Of a stretch of DNA of 64,000 nt, positions 22,751 through 33,860 are shown piece by piece. Within the stretch, counting starts at the first letter, position 1, and each line of letters starts with the position of its first letter. The notes under the pieces are model-generated. The model did not search any database. It had not been told where the DNA came from and worked only from the letters and a program-made list of their open reading frames with translations. The DNA comes from Hyperoplus lanceolatus (taxonomy: Eukaryota; Chordata; Actinopteri; Uranoscopiformes; Ammodytidae): assembly GCA_026929865.2 (NCBI GenBank), contig CM049398.1, positions 13,080,001 to 13,144,000 of the forward strand, read 5' to 3'. A program made the position numbers and the translations under genes.

Positions 22751-23030
22751 GTGTCTGGATGGGGGGCACGGCTTGAGGGAGTCCATAGACCAGCACAGGG
22801 AATACACAGATGATAAGAGAGGTTGCAGGCCTGGCTCATCTTGCTCTGGCAGAAGCAGCAGTGGTGCCAGCTCGTTGGATACACAGCAGGCCAGGAGACA
22901 ATCTGCTCTGCACATTAAGCAAGACATAACGGAGATCCATGACCCAATCGTAAACATTATGCAAAGCTTAATGGCCCTCCTGAATGCTCTGCACTATCTC
23001 GTGGACCATTATGAGAGAAATGGCTCCGGA
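22751..23030 (+). CDS. Candidate internal exon of an unrecognised gene
   Basis: A 280-nt stretch has a good acceptor (pyrimidine-rich tract ending CCCTCCCAG) and a strong donor (GGA followed by GTAAGT). One frame is open right across it: one leftover base, then 93 codons ending in phase 0. The first half of the peptide is polar and Ser/Gly-rich (SSCSGRSSSGASS). The second half is helical-looking and hydrophobic (IVNIMQSLMALLNALHYLVD), ending HYERNGSG. The family is not recognised and no partner exon was found in the window, so other exons may lie outside it. It could also be a chance open frame or part of a non-coding transcript. The flanking GT tract is not part of the exon. Confidence 0.4.
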
Positions 23031-23511
23031 GTAAGTTTAACGGCGCCTGTAGCTACTAATCTCTCGGTTGATGTGAGGTTTGACCGTAAGTGTTTCTCAT
23101 AAGACAGGTGTTAATAACTAAGCTCTCGCAGTTGAGTGCTGAGGTAAAGAAAACAATAACATGAAGTGTGTCTTAATGGGGTTTCTGGCTAATGCAATCT
23201 GCCATAAACGGCTTAATTGTGCATTTGGGGAAAATGTACATATGTATTTAACACTTTTTTAGACACCTGCATCATTAATATTCAGCTAGGAATCCAGTGA
23301 CAGTGTAGTCTCAGGTACAGCTCCTGAGTCTTCACAAAAATGGCTAACCATGCTGGTCACCATTTTATTTTATTTTTTTATTTTTTTTAAGGGAGAGGGA
23401 TGCTTGCTGGTTCATTGGGAGGATGTAATGGAGCGATGCAGGTCGACATGAAGGCAGAATCCGGTACAGTACCACAATGTCAAGGTATGCTCAAATTGCA
23501 TTCTTAAAGTA
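23031..23511. other. Probable intron sequence, nothing else seen
   Basis: Follows the donor of the candidate exon. T-rich at 23,363-23,390. No features recognised. Confidence 0.4.
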
Positions 23512-23520
23512 GCTATGAGG

Positions 23521-24042
23521 TAGCCTGGAAATCGAGACCCATATCTAGAACGATATAGGGTCTGGCCACGATCAATAGACCTTCCCAACTCAAGGGGCGG
23601 CTTATGCTCGTGCATTTCTAAATACCACTGCACACAATTGGATAGCACTAAAACCAATCAGAGCAATGAAGAAAGTGACATATTAAGCCCGTTCGTTTAG
23701 CGAACAGTGGGGTTAACTGGTAAATTAAACTTTTGCCTTGGTCGGTCGGCAACAGAAAATTCTTCTTACTTGCTAATTAAATATTTGAGTGCCGTCTTCC
23801 AAATCGTTAAGGGTTTCAAACTCAAACAACGTATCCGCAGCCATCTCTGTTGTTTACTATCATGGCCCAGAGCACCATACATAGGGCTCTGGCCCGCCCA
23901 TATCAGATAGAACCAATTGAAACATAGTTAAGAATTTTCTGAAATAGTTAATGAGCTTCAATGGAGCATGGAGCATTCATGGAGCAGACCAACATGCTGA
24001 GCAAATTTGATTTGCCAGTGGCAGGTCTGAATTTCAAGGCTA
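23521..24042. mobile_element. MITE with 9-bp target duplication
   Basis: The ends are imperfect inverted repeats: TAGCCTGGAAATCGAGACC on the left, and a right end whose complement reads TAGCCTTGAAATTCAGACC. The flanks are identical 9-bp repeats, GCTATGAGG (23,512-23,520 and 24,043-24,051). Nine-base duplications are typical of Mutator-like elements, so this is probably a MuDR-type MITE. It has no coding capacity. Confidence 0.8.
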
Positions 24043-24051
24043 GCTATGAGG

Positions 24052-27022
24052 AGCTTTCAGTTTCAGTTGATTCTGGTGGCACCTATGGATAAAAGCTTTA
24101 GTGTTTTCCACGACACCAGTGCCCGAGCAGGTGCCGGCAGCTCGATTCGAACCGAATGAATACGCCCATGAAGAGAGACCGTAGATGCGTAGCGATGAGG
24201 TAATGTATTTATATATGACTATGTTAGATTAGTAATGGTTATATGACATTGGTGAAGCAGAGTCAATTTTGATTGAGTACTGTTCTCAAACAGGATGTTC
24301 CAGTCTGCCTACTGTAAATTGTTGTATCTAAGTTCCTGTGCAAAGGGTTTAAAATTAAAAATGTACTCATAGAAGGTTAAAGCCTTTATAGAATCTTATT
24401 TTTTTCACAATTCCATTATTTTCTCCTCATCTAAATGTAAAGAATTTTTTTTCTCACATTTCAGTTTATGTTTTCAATTCCAGGTTCTCCATTCAGTCCA
24501 AGGGTGCAAAACAGTTGGCTGGTGGAAACATATTTAAATGCACCTTTCAAATCTGTCTTTCTTTTACCGGGGGGGGTTTAGATGTTGCTCCGGTGTAAGA
24601 TTTACATAGTTTTCAAGCTCATCAATCTGTGCAGTGAACCCTTGTGCCCTGTGAACACAGACTGTTCTTGGAGGAAAAAATCATACAAATAATAATCTTT
24701 CCAGAGGATGGAAGTAATCACTGCGAATGGTATTGTATTTGTTGGCATTTGCGGTGCCCTCTGAGGGGAAGATTAGACCGAAACCAGAGCAGGAAAATTC
24801 CCCCCACCTGTTTTCAATATACCTTCTATACTTCATTTTACGCTGGCACTATGGATTGTAGGATATAGTCGGCATGCGCTGGCTGGATTGCAAAGTGAAA
24901 TGTCGTGACACAAAACACTGGAGCTGAGCATCTTTTACTGCGCCATTACATTTTAGTGTTGAATGAACCGGTGGAATTTCAACAGACGCACACACTGGGG
25001 TAAAACAGCAGCAGCACCAGACATGAACATTCACAGAGATGTTCAGGTTCTGCGGTCAAACACACACACACACACACACACAATGCAGCAGTCTTTGCTG
25101 CGGTCTAAGCAGACGGGAACGCTACTATTGTTTTTATCTCTTTTGTCTTTTCAATGAACCCCCTTGTACACACGCTTTCACTGACTAACACATGCCAGCA
25201 CACACATGCAAACTCATGAAATTACACACAAACACAACACTAGTGCGTGTGCGCCCACACACAAATACCAGCATATATGAACTTCTGGCTTCATGTTTAA
25301 AGTATGCAGTTTTTTGAGTGTGTGTCAAAAAAAAGTAAGGGGAAGGGGGGAAACAGGCAACGGAGAAGGGAGAAGTGGGACAAGAAAGAGTCAGAGAAAG
25401 AGGGAGAGAGAGTTGAGCCACAGAACAACGCTGCTGCGAGCAGCTGTGGCACTCCCAGATTTCCCCCTGATTGCTTTCAGCTGGTACTTGAACCCTGGGC
25501 CTTCTGGGTTTTGGAGGCCAGCCCAGACCCCACAATCCCCCCAGCGCCCCATCCAGCTGCCTGACCCCTCCCTGACCCCGTGCCGAGGATAGGAAAATAC
25601 GAGCCGTGCCAAGCCAGAGAGACTCTTTTATTTTGCCTGCTGGCATGCTGCCGGTGACCAGGGCTTACATAATGGGAAACATAGCAGGACCCCGGAGAAA
25701 GCAGCCCCCTGCCCCCCTTTCTCTTTTTCCTTACCAATCGATCCTCCCTATTCTCCCCCATCTCCTTTCTCCTCTTCTCCATTTATTTTCCCACTCTGCT
25801 CCCTCCCTCTCTCTCTCTCTTTCGCTCGCCCCCTCTCACTCCATCCTCTTCCTTCCCCTGTGCACTCTGCCTCCCCTCCTGTTTGTGATATATCTTTTTG
25901 GGCCCACTCGCCCGGGCACATTTATTACAGACAGCCTCGACACAATCCTGAAGCCGAGCCACCGGCAACACAACGGCACAGCGCACGCACACAGACACAC
26001 AGGCGCACACTCGTGTGGGCGTGTGTTTGGACACTCTGAAAGCATTTACAGTCTGTGTTGTGCATCCTTGTGTAGATAACGTTAATGGAAAAATGTGCAT
26101 GGGTTACTTCGACAGTACTATTCTATTGCATTTTGTTGTAATGTTACGTTTGTTTGCAGTGTACTTATGTGGTGATTTGAGGTTTTATTTGCTTTATTTT
26201 AGCTCAATAAAACAAATACCTATCAACTTTGTAGACATGCCACTGAGACCATGAATGAGTCGGTTTTATTTAAGTTTGAAATAAGCACCATGCTATGTTC
26301 AGCATAACTAACTCCATTGTAGTTTCATTTTTGTAAATGGTTGTCAAGTCCAGGAACTCATGGTTACATTTTCCTTTCTCTTTACTGTAATTTACTGAGC
26401 ATAATTTGTGGTTGTCCATAGCCATTTGTTGGGTTTGATTTTATGAACTTATTCATAGGAATTCATTTGAAAAAAAAGAAACATTACAAGCAATTGGCAT
26501 ACCGGTACTAGAATTGGAAGAGCACGCGCTTGTCAAATCCTCGGAACAGCCAAGTAACCTTTCCACTCATGTTAGCCTCTCTATTTGACAATGTCTGCTG
26601 TGAGCTAATTTGGAGGTGATCATAAACCAATTAGTTGAACAGTTTTTTTTAGGATGACATCACATGACCACAGTGCTACAGTTGAGTGAAGTCTAGACTG
26701 GCTCACCACAGCCGAGGCAGACACCCCAGAAATAGGTTCCCTTTTTGTCTACTTTGTAAAAAACCCAGAACAAGAGTGTACAGGAGTGTAGGGACTATGA
26801 GTTCTATTTTAGTTGTTTCATGCCTGATTGAGTCCCTTTACAGTTGAACCAAAGCAACAACAAATACACATTAGGATAGTAGGCATACAAATATACATAT
26901 GTAAAACATAAAAGTAAAACTGAAAGTGAGTGCATGTAAGTCACAATTTATTTTAATTGATATAATGTGATTTTACAGCTTTGGGAACTACAAAGGTCAA
27001 AATCAAAACACAAAGTTTTTGT
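24052..27022. other. Non-coding stretch, no gene seen
   Basis: A (CA)n tract lies at 25,061-25,082 and a pyrimidine-rich tract at 25,705-25,880. The overlapping frames at 25.2-26.1 kb are compositional. No exons or element ends were recognised. Confidence 0.5.
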
Positions 27023-27024
27023 TA

Positions 27025-27559
27025 AAGGAATAGTTCTAAAAAAATATTTTTAGCTTTTTGCCTCACTATCTGGCTCAAGAAAAGGTGACAGAAACCGTTC
27101 CTTTAACTGTGCATGCATTTTTGATCTAGAAATGGGCAAATGTTGCTCATCCAGGTTAGCTTAGCTCAAACACTGGTCATCAAGGGGAACAGGTCAAAAT
27201 ATATACTTTACAACATCACTAAATGTTCCTGTGTTCTTGTTGGGACTTGTTTATTAATCACGTTATGTTACGCTCTATACCTTTACAAGTTAATTCCTTT
27301 TAAAATCAAATACACACGTGATCATTACAGGCACTTCATGGTTTCCTTCCAGTGTGTATTTAGTTTTTAAATGACATAACGTATACAAATATCGGGTGAA
27401 ACACACACTGGTAAATAAGCATGACTACCAGTGTTTGAACCTTTGCCCATTTCTAGATAAAAAATGCTCGCACAGTTACAGGAACTGTTTCTGTCACCTT
27501 TTCTTCAGCCAGAGACTGAGGCAACAAGCTAAACATAAAATTAAATCGAACTATTCCTT
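27025..27559. mobile_element. TA-flanked MITE with long inverted repeats
   Basis: The element starts AAGGAATAGTTC and ends with its complement, flanked by TA on each side. The arms match for well over 100 bp: 'AGAAAAGGTGACAGAAAC', 'AACTGTGC' and 'TCTAGAAATGGGCAAA' all recur inverted. This is the usual form of a Tc1/mariner-type MITE. No protein is encoded. Confidence 0.8.
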
Positions 27560-27561
27560 TA

Positions 27562-29750
27562 GGATGTTTTTCCTTACAGGTTACTTTTGCCAACTGGGAG
27601 GTTTGTTCAAAACTCGTGTGATTGCCTGATGTCTTTCAGAATTCTTTCTAGTGAGGTCAAAACATTTCCAGATCCCGGCTCTGCTCACATTCTGCAATCT
27701 TATTATCAACAAATCCCATTAAAAGACCAACACCAATAATGAATTGATTCCACTAAAAAACATGGTTTTGCATCCATGTAGCTTCCATTATTGTACAAAA
27801 ACTATAAATAACACACCAATGGTACACCTTTGCACCTTTGTTCCTCCATTACAATAGGCTGTATATGGATTGAACATGGATACATGGAAATACTTTGTAG
27901 CTTACTCTCGTCTTCAGACGAAAAACAATAGGCCTGACACTGAGAGACACAGACAAATAAGTGCATTGTTTAGTTTGGTCTTTCCATGGGATTTGTTGAC
28001 ACTGCCAAAGAATATAGAATATTGCTAGCCTTTTCCTCCGACTTGTAGGCACAATGTCATTGATACCGATAGGGATTGGGTTCAAAACTGCAGAAATAGG
28101 ACCCTCGTTGTTATAAACTGGAATTATCCTTTAAGGTGAGGTTGGGTCACCTCCAACAAGCTCCCCATACATTATACTCTGATTCTTTATTTTGCTCCTC
28201 CTCTCCTTCAGCTTTTTGTATCCATTTCAGCATCTCCTTCTCACTGTTCATCTTTTTCCTGTCCTTGAATCTCTCACTTCTTACAACAATTCTTCATTCC
28301 TGGGAAGGTCTCAGCAGAGCAGAATGAGATTAAGTCATGGACGGGTGTTGAGGGAAAATTCTGACCTCTTCTCCTCCCTTTTGCTCTTTTTGTCTTTCAT
28401 TTTTCAGTCTCTCTTCCTTGGTTCTTTTCTCCCCTTGGCGCTCCTTTATTCTCGCTCTCCCGTGTACCCCCCCAGCCTTCCAGATTGTAATAATAGTAAT
28501 AATGATAATAACAGTGATGGGCCTGGTGACGGTGATGTAAAGAAACATAATATTAGAATAACAAACACACTCTCTAACCAATGGCCATTGGTTGACCTCT
28601 GTGGATGTAAGTGTGTGCGTACATGTGCGTAGATGTGTGCACACTCTCTCTTTCTCTCCTTCTCTGAGCTTCTGAAACTCACATTTTTGTGTTTGAGAGA
28701 GAGAGAGAGTGAGCTGAAGAAAAAGAAGAGATAGAGAAAGACAGTGAGGGAGAGGGAGTTTGCTGGCATGCTGTATATACGGTCACTTCCTCTCCAGTTT
28801 AAACAGAGCAGGCTGTGCTGGCAACCTCCGCTCCCCACTCCAAATGGTTTGCATCATGTTTAAACCCCCCTGCCACCACCCCTCCCCTTTCTCCCTCTCT
28901 TTTTCTCTCTCCCTCTCTTCCTTTCTCTATAAATCATCAAAATCTCAAACTTTATGTGTCTGAAAAAAAACACTACACCCCCTTTGGTTTTTCTCCCCTG
29001 CATAAGGGCAAGAGAAAAAACTATAAAATGGTTCTAGGATCTCTTTCCACTTCAAACTACCCACTCTTCTTACCCTCCTCCATCCCTCAGCCGGCCTCTC
29101 TTCGCCCCCTGTGTCCTGGCCATGGTGCTCTCATATCTGGCTAGTTTGACTTCCTACCTCAAGAACCGACGTGGCTCCAATAAGGCACCTCATACGGGGA
29201 GCTGGTGGCCTCATGAGGCAGATTATCTCCATAGCCCAATTTCAATAGTAAGCCCTTTTGTGAATCATGCTAGTCCCCGGTGGTAACGGGCTAGATGCTT
29301 TTGTTGGACATACATGGGCCGATTTTAAACTCTGATTAAGAACTCACGGATAGAGGAAGAATGCAACTGGCCGTGAACATCAAACTGAAACATGAGCTAC
29401 CCTTTGGAGGCTAAGATCCCAGGCTGGGCACCCACTCTGTATTATCAAAATAATGGTGGACAACAATATGAAAACATATTTGAGGTTTTAATTTTCTTAA
29501 AGCGTAACCTTTTACAATAGTGACAATATTGACTGTGAATATGGAAGTTCACCTTGACCTGGATTGGTATGTGGTATAATGTCATTTCAAGTCGAGGCAT
29601 CTTGGTGGCCATTCCGGTTAATACTTCTCTAACCAGAACATTTCTATTCTGACCAGGAACATTTGTTACCATACCCCTCTCTCTTGTCTCCTGTCTGTCA
29701 CCTATCAACTGTCTGATGAAGACAAAAAGGAACAGCCTTTCTTTTCAACA
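27562..29750. other. Non-coding stretch, possible MITE half near 28.0 kb
   Basis: The sequence near 28,108-28,135 (CTGGAATTATCCTTTAA) looks like one end of another teleost MITE, but its partner end was not found. Pyrimidine-rich patches occur at 28,180-28,460 and 28,865-28,930. No gene seen. Confidence 0.45.
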
Positions 29751-29986
29751 TAGCCTTGTTTCCACTGTGCAGTACAGTTTGGGGTAACGCTTTATATTAA
29801 GGTTCTTGTTATAAGCCTTAGTTAATAGGTAATAAGGACCTTATAAGATGCTTATTAACATCAGTTTGTGTTAATAAGACTATATTTAAGTGTTAATAAT
29901 AACACAATAAACATGTTTACTGTGTGATTATAAGACTTTTATAAGCACTTATGAGAAACTTCTTAACTATTTATTGATTGCATTAA

Positions 29987-30618
29987 AGAGGACCTATGAT
30001 GCTTTTTGACTTTTATGACCTATAAACGTTGTTATGATGATTCATAGTCATGCTTAACCATACTAAATTATCAAATAATGATTAGGGTTCCCCTGAGGGC
30101 TTTTGGGCTTTTCAGGGGGGGGAACTCCAACAAAAAGAGACCCACGGGGGTTAACTCGGGGTTGGGGGGGGTTTGGCGTTTGGGGGGTGGGGAACTTACA
30201 TGCATTTCGACGTATTCCCTGCTGACCGTCTGGGGTGTCTGTGCAGAGCACTAAACACAGTCGAGAAGTTACGTGTTCAAAGCGGTCTAGCCTTTCATAA
30301 TTTGTGATGTCACATAAAAATTTGTGAAGTCACCACGCGGATGTTTCCATGTATGGTAATGCAGTCACTTCCCTGTTCGCGTCTGCCTCGCGCCCTTATA
30401 GGTCCATGCTCGCGCTTCCCGCCACTGAAAGTGTTCCGGAGCGAAGATGCCCGAAGCACACACACTCAAGTGTTGACAGGACGTGCTGGATCGCCAAAAT
30501 AAGAGAAAGAGCTTCCCGAAAATCTACATAGTTTTTTGTGATGTGATTCGTGTCAGGTTGCTCTATAGCAGTGTAAAACAAGAAATTAAGACCAGAAAAG
30601 TAGTATAATAGGTCCTCT
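29987..30618. mobile_element. TTAA-flanked MITE nested in the left arm
   Basis: The ends AGAGGACCTA and its complement are flanked by TTAA at 29,983-29,986 and 30,619-30,622. TTAA targets are used by piggyBac- and Kolobok-type elements. The arm sequence of the host element resumes directly after it. The interior has several G runs of 6 to 9 (30,114-30,200) and encodes nothing. Confidence 0.85.
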
Positions 30619-30796
30619 TTAATGAAAGTCTCATGAGATTCTGATAGCTGTTAATAAAAGCGTTACAAACCCATGTATTGAGTCTTACTAACTTACCTAT
30701 TATGTCATAGTTAAACCTTTACTAAGGATTGTTTGTTGCTTTATGAAGGTGAACACACCTTTATTATTTGTTTATTAGCAGTTAACTATGTTCTAA

Positions 30797-31206
30797 GAAC
30801 GATGCTTATTAAGGTTATTAAACAGGTAATAATGCATTTTGAAGGTACTGGATCTAAAGCGAGAACAATGCTTATTAAGGTTAATAAGTCCTTTATTAAA
30901 CAGGTAATAATGCATTTTGAAGGTACCTGATCTAAAGCGAGAACAATGCTTATTAAGGTTAATAAGTCCTTTATTAAACAGGTAATAATGCATTTTGAAG
31001 GTACTGGATCTAAAGCGAGAACAATGCTTATTAAGGCCAATAAGTCCTTTATTAAACAGGTAATAATGCATTTTGAAGGTACCTGATCTAAAGCGAGAAC
31101 AATGTTTATTAAGGTTAATAAGTCCTTTATTAAACAGGTAATAATGCATTTTGAAGGTACTGGATCTAAAGCGAGAACAGTGCTTATTAAGGTTAATAAA
31201 TCCTTT
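30797..31206. repeat. 78-bp tandem array in the left arm
   Basis: The marker GCGAGAAC begins at 30,859, 30,937, 31,015, 31,093 and 31,171, exactly 78 bp apart. Copies alternate between GGTACTGGATC and GGTACCTGATC, so the true unit is a 156-bp dimer. Seventy-eight is a multiple of three, so long repetitive frames of about 140 residues run through the array; these are not genes. The other arm has no such array. Confidence 0.95.
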
Positions 31207-31584
31207 AACATACACTTTTTAACAGTTAATAAGTACTATATCTTGTCAAGGTGGATACAATGTGAATTAAAAAAAACTACATGTAAATACAATGTTACAG
31301 AGGTGAAGCACAAAAACCTACTTTTAAAGAAAAAAAAACACTTAACAACTGTGCAATTGTAAACATGTTTGTTTGTTTACCAGAACTCTCATGAACAACA
31401 TTTTACTAAATGTAAAAAAATGAATACCTTTGTAAAATAAAAATGCTGCCTGACATCAATTCAAGTGTCCAATGATTAAGACTATTAATTAAAAATATTA
31501 AATGAATAAGAACAATTAAACGAGTAGAGCAAAAAAAACTTCCATCAAACAATAATAAAAAAAAACTCTGTTTTAGGTAAAACA

Positions 31585-31725
31585 ATATAAAACGACGTGG
31601 GGTTGTATGAGTTGCTTCTGCATATTGAATCTGTAACCTTATGGAGATGGCAATTCTCACTAGAGGAATTTGGGCGAGACGTTGCTGTATCAGAAGTCAG
31701 CATTATACTGTTGCAGATAGGACAA
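31585..31725. repeat. Arm of a palindromic MITE
   Basis: Matches the arm of the MITE at 54,069-54,415 (complement strand there), including GGGGTTGTATGAG, TAACCTTATGGAGATGGC and GTCAGCATTATACTGTTGCAG. Only one arm is present at this spot. A piece of the opposite arm sits at 31,940-31,986. Confidence 0.7.
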
Positions 31726-31760
31726 GCAGAAAACCACATACAACTATATAGATGCTAACC

Positions 31761-31930
31761 CAGTGGTTCTCAAACTTGTTTTGTCATTCCCCACTTTGGA
31801 GGTGGGAATATTTTCAAGTCCCACCGTTCCCCAATTGTGTCAACAAAATAGTAAGAAAATTGGTCAGTCTTAAAAGTTTAAAATGTATTGAAATAAAATC
31901 AAGTAATACAATTCAAAAATAGATCATTTA
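31761..31930. repeat. hAT-type terminal fragment
   Basis: Begins CAGTGGTTCTCAAAC, the classic end of Charlie-type hAT elements. The other end was not found within the next 2 kb, so this is a fragment or a very diverged MITE. It separates two pieces of the palindromic MITE. Confidence 0.5.
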
Positions 31931-32726
31931 AAAAAAAAAGCCTTCTTCTGTTGGCCCCCTCTGCAACAGTATAATGCTGACTTCTGTTATACTTCCTCTT
32001 CCTCTTCCCATCGTCTGAGGAGGAGTCAGAGGAGTCAGACGACAACGGACTTGAGCCCCAGGGGAAGGTTGAGTCAGGCTGGTCTTTCTTGTTACTGTGT
32101 AAAGACAACACAAAGAAACATTGATCACAATTAGACAGATAGCAGACAGGTTATACTAAGCATTTAAGCGATTTGGACATGGAATCTGCAAAAAGGGGTG
32201 CAGTATCAAAGTAAATGTAGTCTGTAATGGTGACAATTGTTGGGAAAAATAAATATTTCTTTCATTAGATAGTTGTCCCTTCAAGAAATCTCTCTCCGTT
32301 GTCAGGTCTTTTATTTTTACATCCTGGCATTCTAATTTAAACCTGGCCAGCTCATGTTTATATTTCTGTAGACCCAGTTTGGCAGTTGGGACAATTTGGG
32401 CAGCATCTGGGTCAGCACAGAAATAACCATTCAGCATTACTTTGCCCCTTCCTGACAAGCTAGCATGACACAACTGTTAATAGATACGTTTGGTTGCAGT
32501 TTTTATGATAGTGTAAGCTAAACGTTAGCTCAAAAAAGAAGCTCACCAAAGCTTCTGAAAGAAAGTAATGTAAGCTAGGCAAACAACTAGCAGCTAGAAC
32601 CAGCTAACGTTACTATAGCATTACATTCTTAAACTTACCAGAAGAGTCATCCTCCAGTTCGGACCTCACCCTCTTATTTTTCAGAGACCTGGTTTGGGGT
32701 GCTGACCGTGCTGACGACTCCGACAT
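31899..32726 (-). CDS. CCDC106-like gene, three exons, truncated
   Basis: Exon 1 is 32,726-32,639: it starts with ATG, encodes 29 residues (MSESSARSAPQ..., basic patch LKNKRVRSE) and ends at a good donor (CTG/GTAAGT). Exon 2 begins at 32,451 after TTGTCAG, in matching phase, and encodes KYKHELARFKLECQDVKIKD and then LTTERDFLKGQL, a coiled-coil segment resembling DLEEERDFLRCQL of CCDC106. Exon 3 begins at 32,094 after TTTACACAG, and encodes a Ser/Asp-rich run (SSDSSDSSSDDGKRKRK), then stops at 31,899. The expected exon 2 donor, near 32,259, reads GAAAG/AAATAT with no GT. The long conserved C-terminal part of CCDC106 is missing. Family members are nuclear coiled-coil proteins; the function of this copy is unknown. 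It is probably a decayed gene carried by the surrounding transposon. The family call rests on one short motif plus layout. Confidence 0.5.
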
Positions 32727-32914
32727 GTTCTCCTTACTTTCGTGAAACACTTTGTCAAGCATGGCCGTCAAGCTGGCGTCAAGCCATCAGCGACTTGCAT
32801 ACACGGAACTTCCGGTTTTACAACTACCTTCAAAATAAAAGCCCTTTAAGGATCTGATTTGAGGCACAAAACCGATCATACGAGTCATATTCATCATAGA
32901 TTGTGAAAAATATA

Positions 32915-33860
32915 GGGGAGAACGGGGTAAGTAGGCACACTTTTTACTCTAGTGAGAATTGCTCATCACCAAAACATCTGTCAATAGCCATTCCTACATT
33001 AAATTGAAGCTTAAGGTGTTGGCTAGAAATGTGTGTCTCTCTTTTTTTCCAACTTATTGTAATGAAGAAGTAATTTACCATCAAAGACACTCTGACACAT
33101 TGTGACAACCAACCCCATCAAGGGGTCGGTTGTCACACACTATGGGGTTGTTTGTCACAATGTTATCTTAATGGGAAAAATCTTAAAAAGAAGGCAAGGA
33201 AGGAGAACCAAATTTGAATGTTTAATTGCATTGTCAAGTTGACAAATAGGCCTACATAACGTTCTGTAGCCTTGGCAGCTGGTCTAGTTTGGGATGCACT
33301 GGGTTGTTTTGATTTTGTTGCCCTTTTTTCTTTTGCTTGCTAGCTGCCTTTTCCTGCTCTATTCTTTCCTTCTCTGGGGTGTCAGTGAGGATACAGCTTG
33401 ACAATTTCTTTCGTTATTGGGTTCCTTTTCTGGCTGCAGCCTTGAGATAACATGTGACAACCAACCCCCCAAAAAATTTGACGACCAACCCCAACTTGAA
33501 TTTCTTGCTAGCATCAAGGCCAACAACGATCTGACAACTAATTAGCTTGCCAACCACAATCTAAACTATAGTTTACCCTTCACACTTTCTGAGGGTAACA
33601 AGTGTTTTGTTATAAACCCATTGTGTAAAAGCCTAGAAGAAAAATACTGAGACGCAAAATATTTTGAATTTGACATGAAAAACACAAAACATCCTCTCAC
33701 CTGAAATGCAGCAGTCTAACTCCAAGGAAGTCTATGTATGTGACCTCTGATCCCAATTCTGGACCTTTTTTATATCAACATTTCAGAGCTAGCGCGCTCT
33801 GGTGGCGAGATATAACGAATGTGACATCCAACCCATGTGACAAATTACCCCGTTCTCCCC
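32915..33860. mobile_element. TA-flanked non-autonomous element
   Basis: The ends are the perfect 16-bp inverted repeat GGGGAGAACGGGGTAA, with TA on each side (32,913-32,914 and 33,861-33,862). The interior repeats GACAACCAACCCC or its complement at about 33,104, 33,122, 33,143, 33,453, 33,481 and 33,821. There is no coding frame. TA duplication points to the Tc1/mariner group. Confidence 0.85.

Noticed and set aside
24139..24152. Complement reads GGTTCGAATCGAGC, like a tRNA B box
   Set aside because: No A box or cloverleaf could be placed at a proper distance on that strand.
25185..26100. Cluster of overlapping frames on both strands
   Set aside because: Compositional, from C/T- and G/A-rich tracts; no frame is favoured.
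30797..31206. Evenly spaced repeats considered as a CRISPR array
   Set aside because: Units are directly adjacent with no unique spacers, and the DNA is clearly from an animal genome.
30786..31215. Two overlapping - strand frames of about 140 codons with repeated peptide units
   Set aside because: They come from the 78-bp tandem array, whose period is a multiple of three. Two frames are open at once, which points to repeat structure rather than coding.
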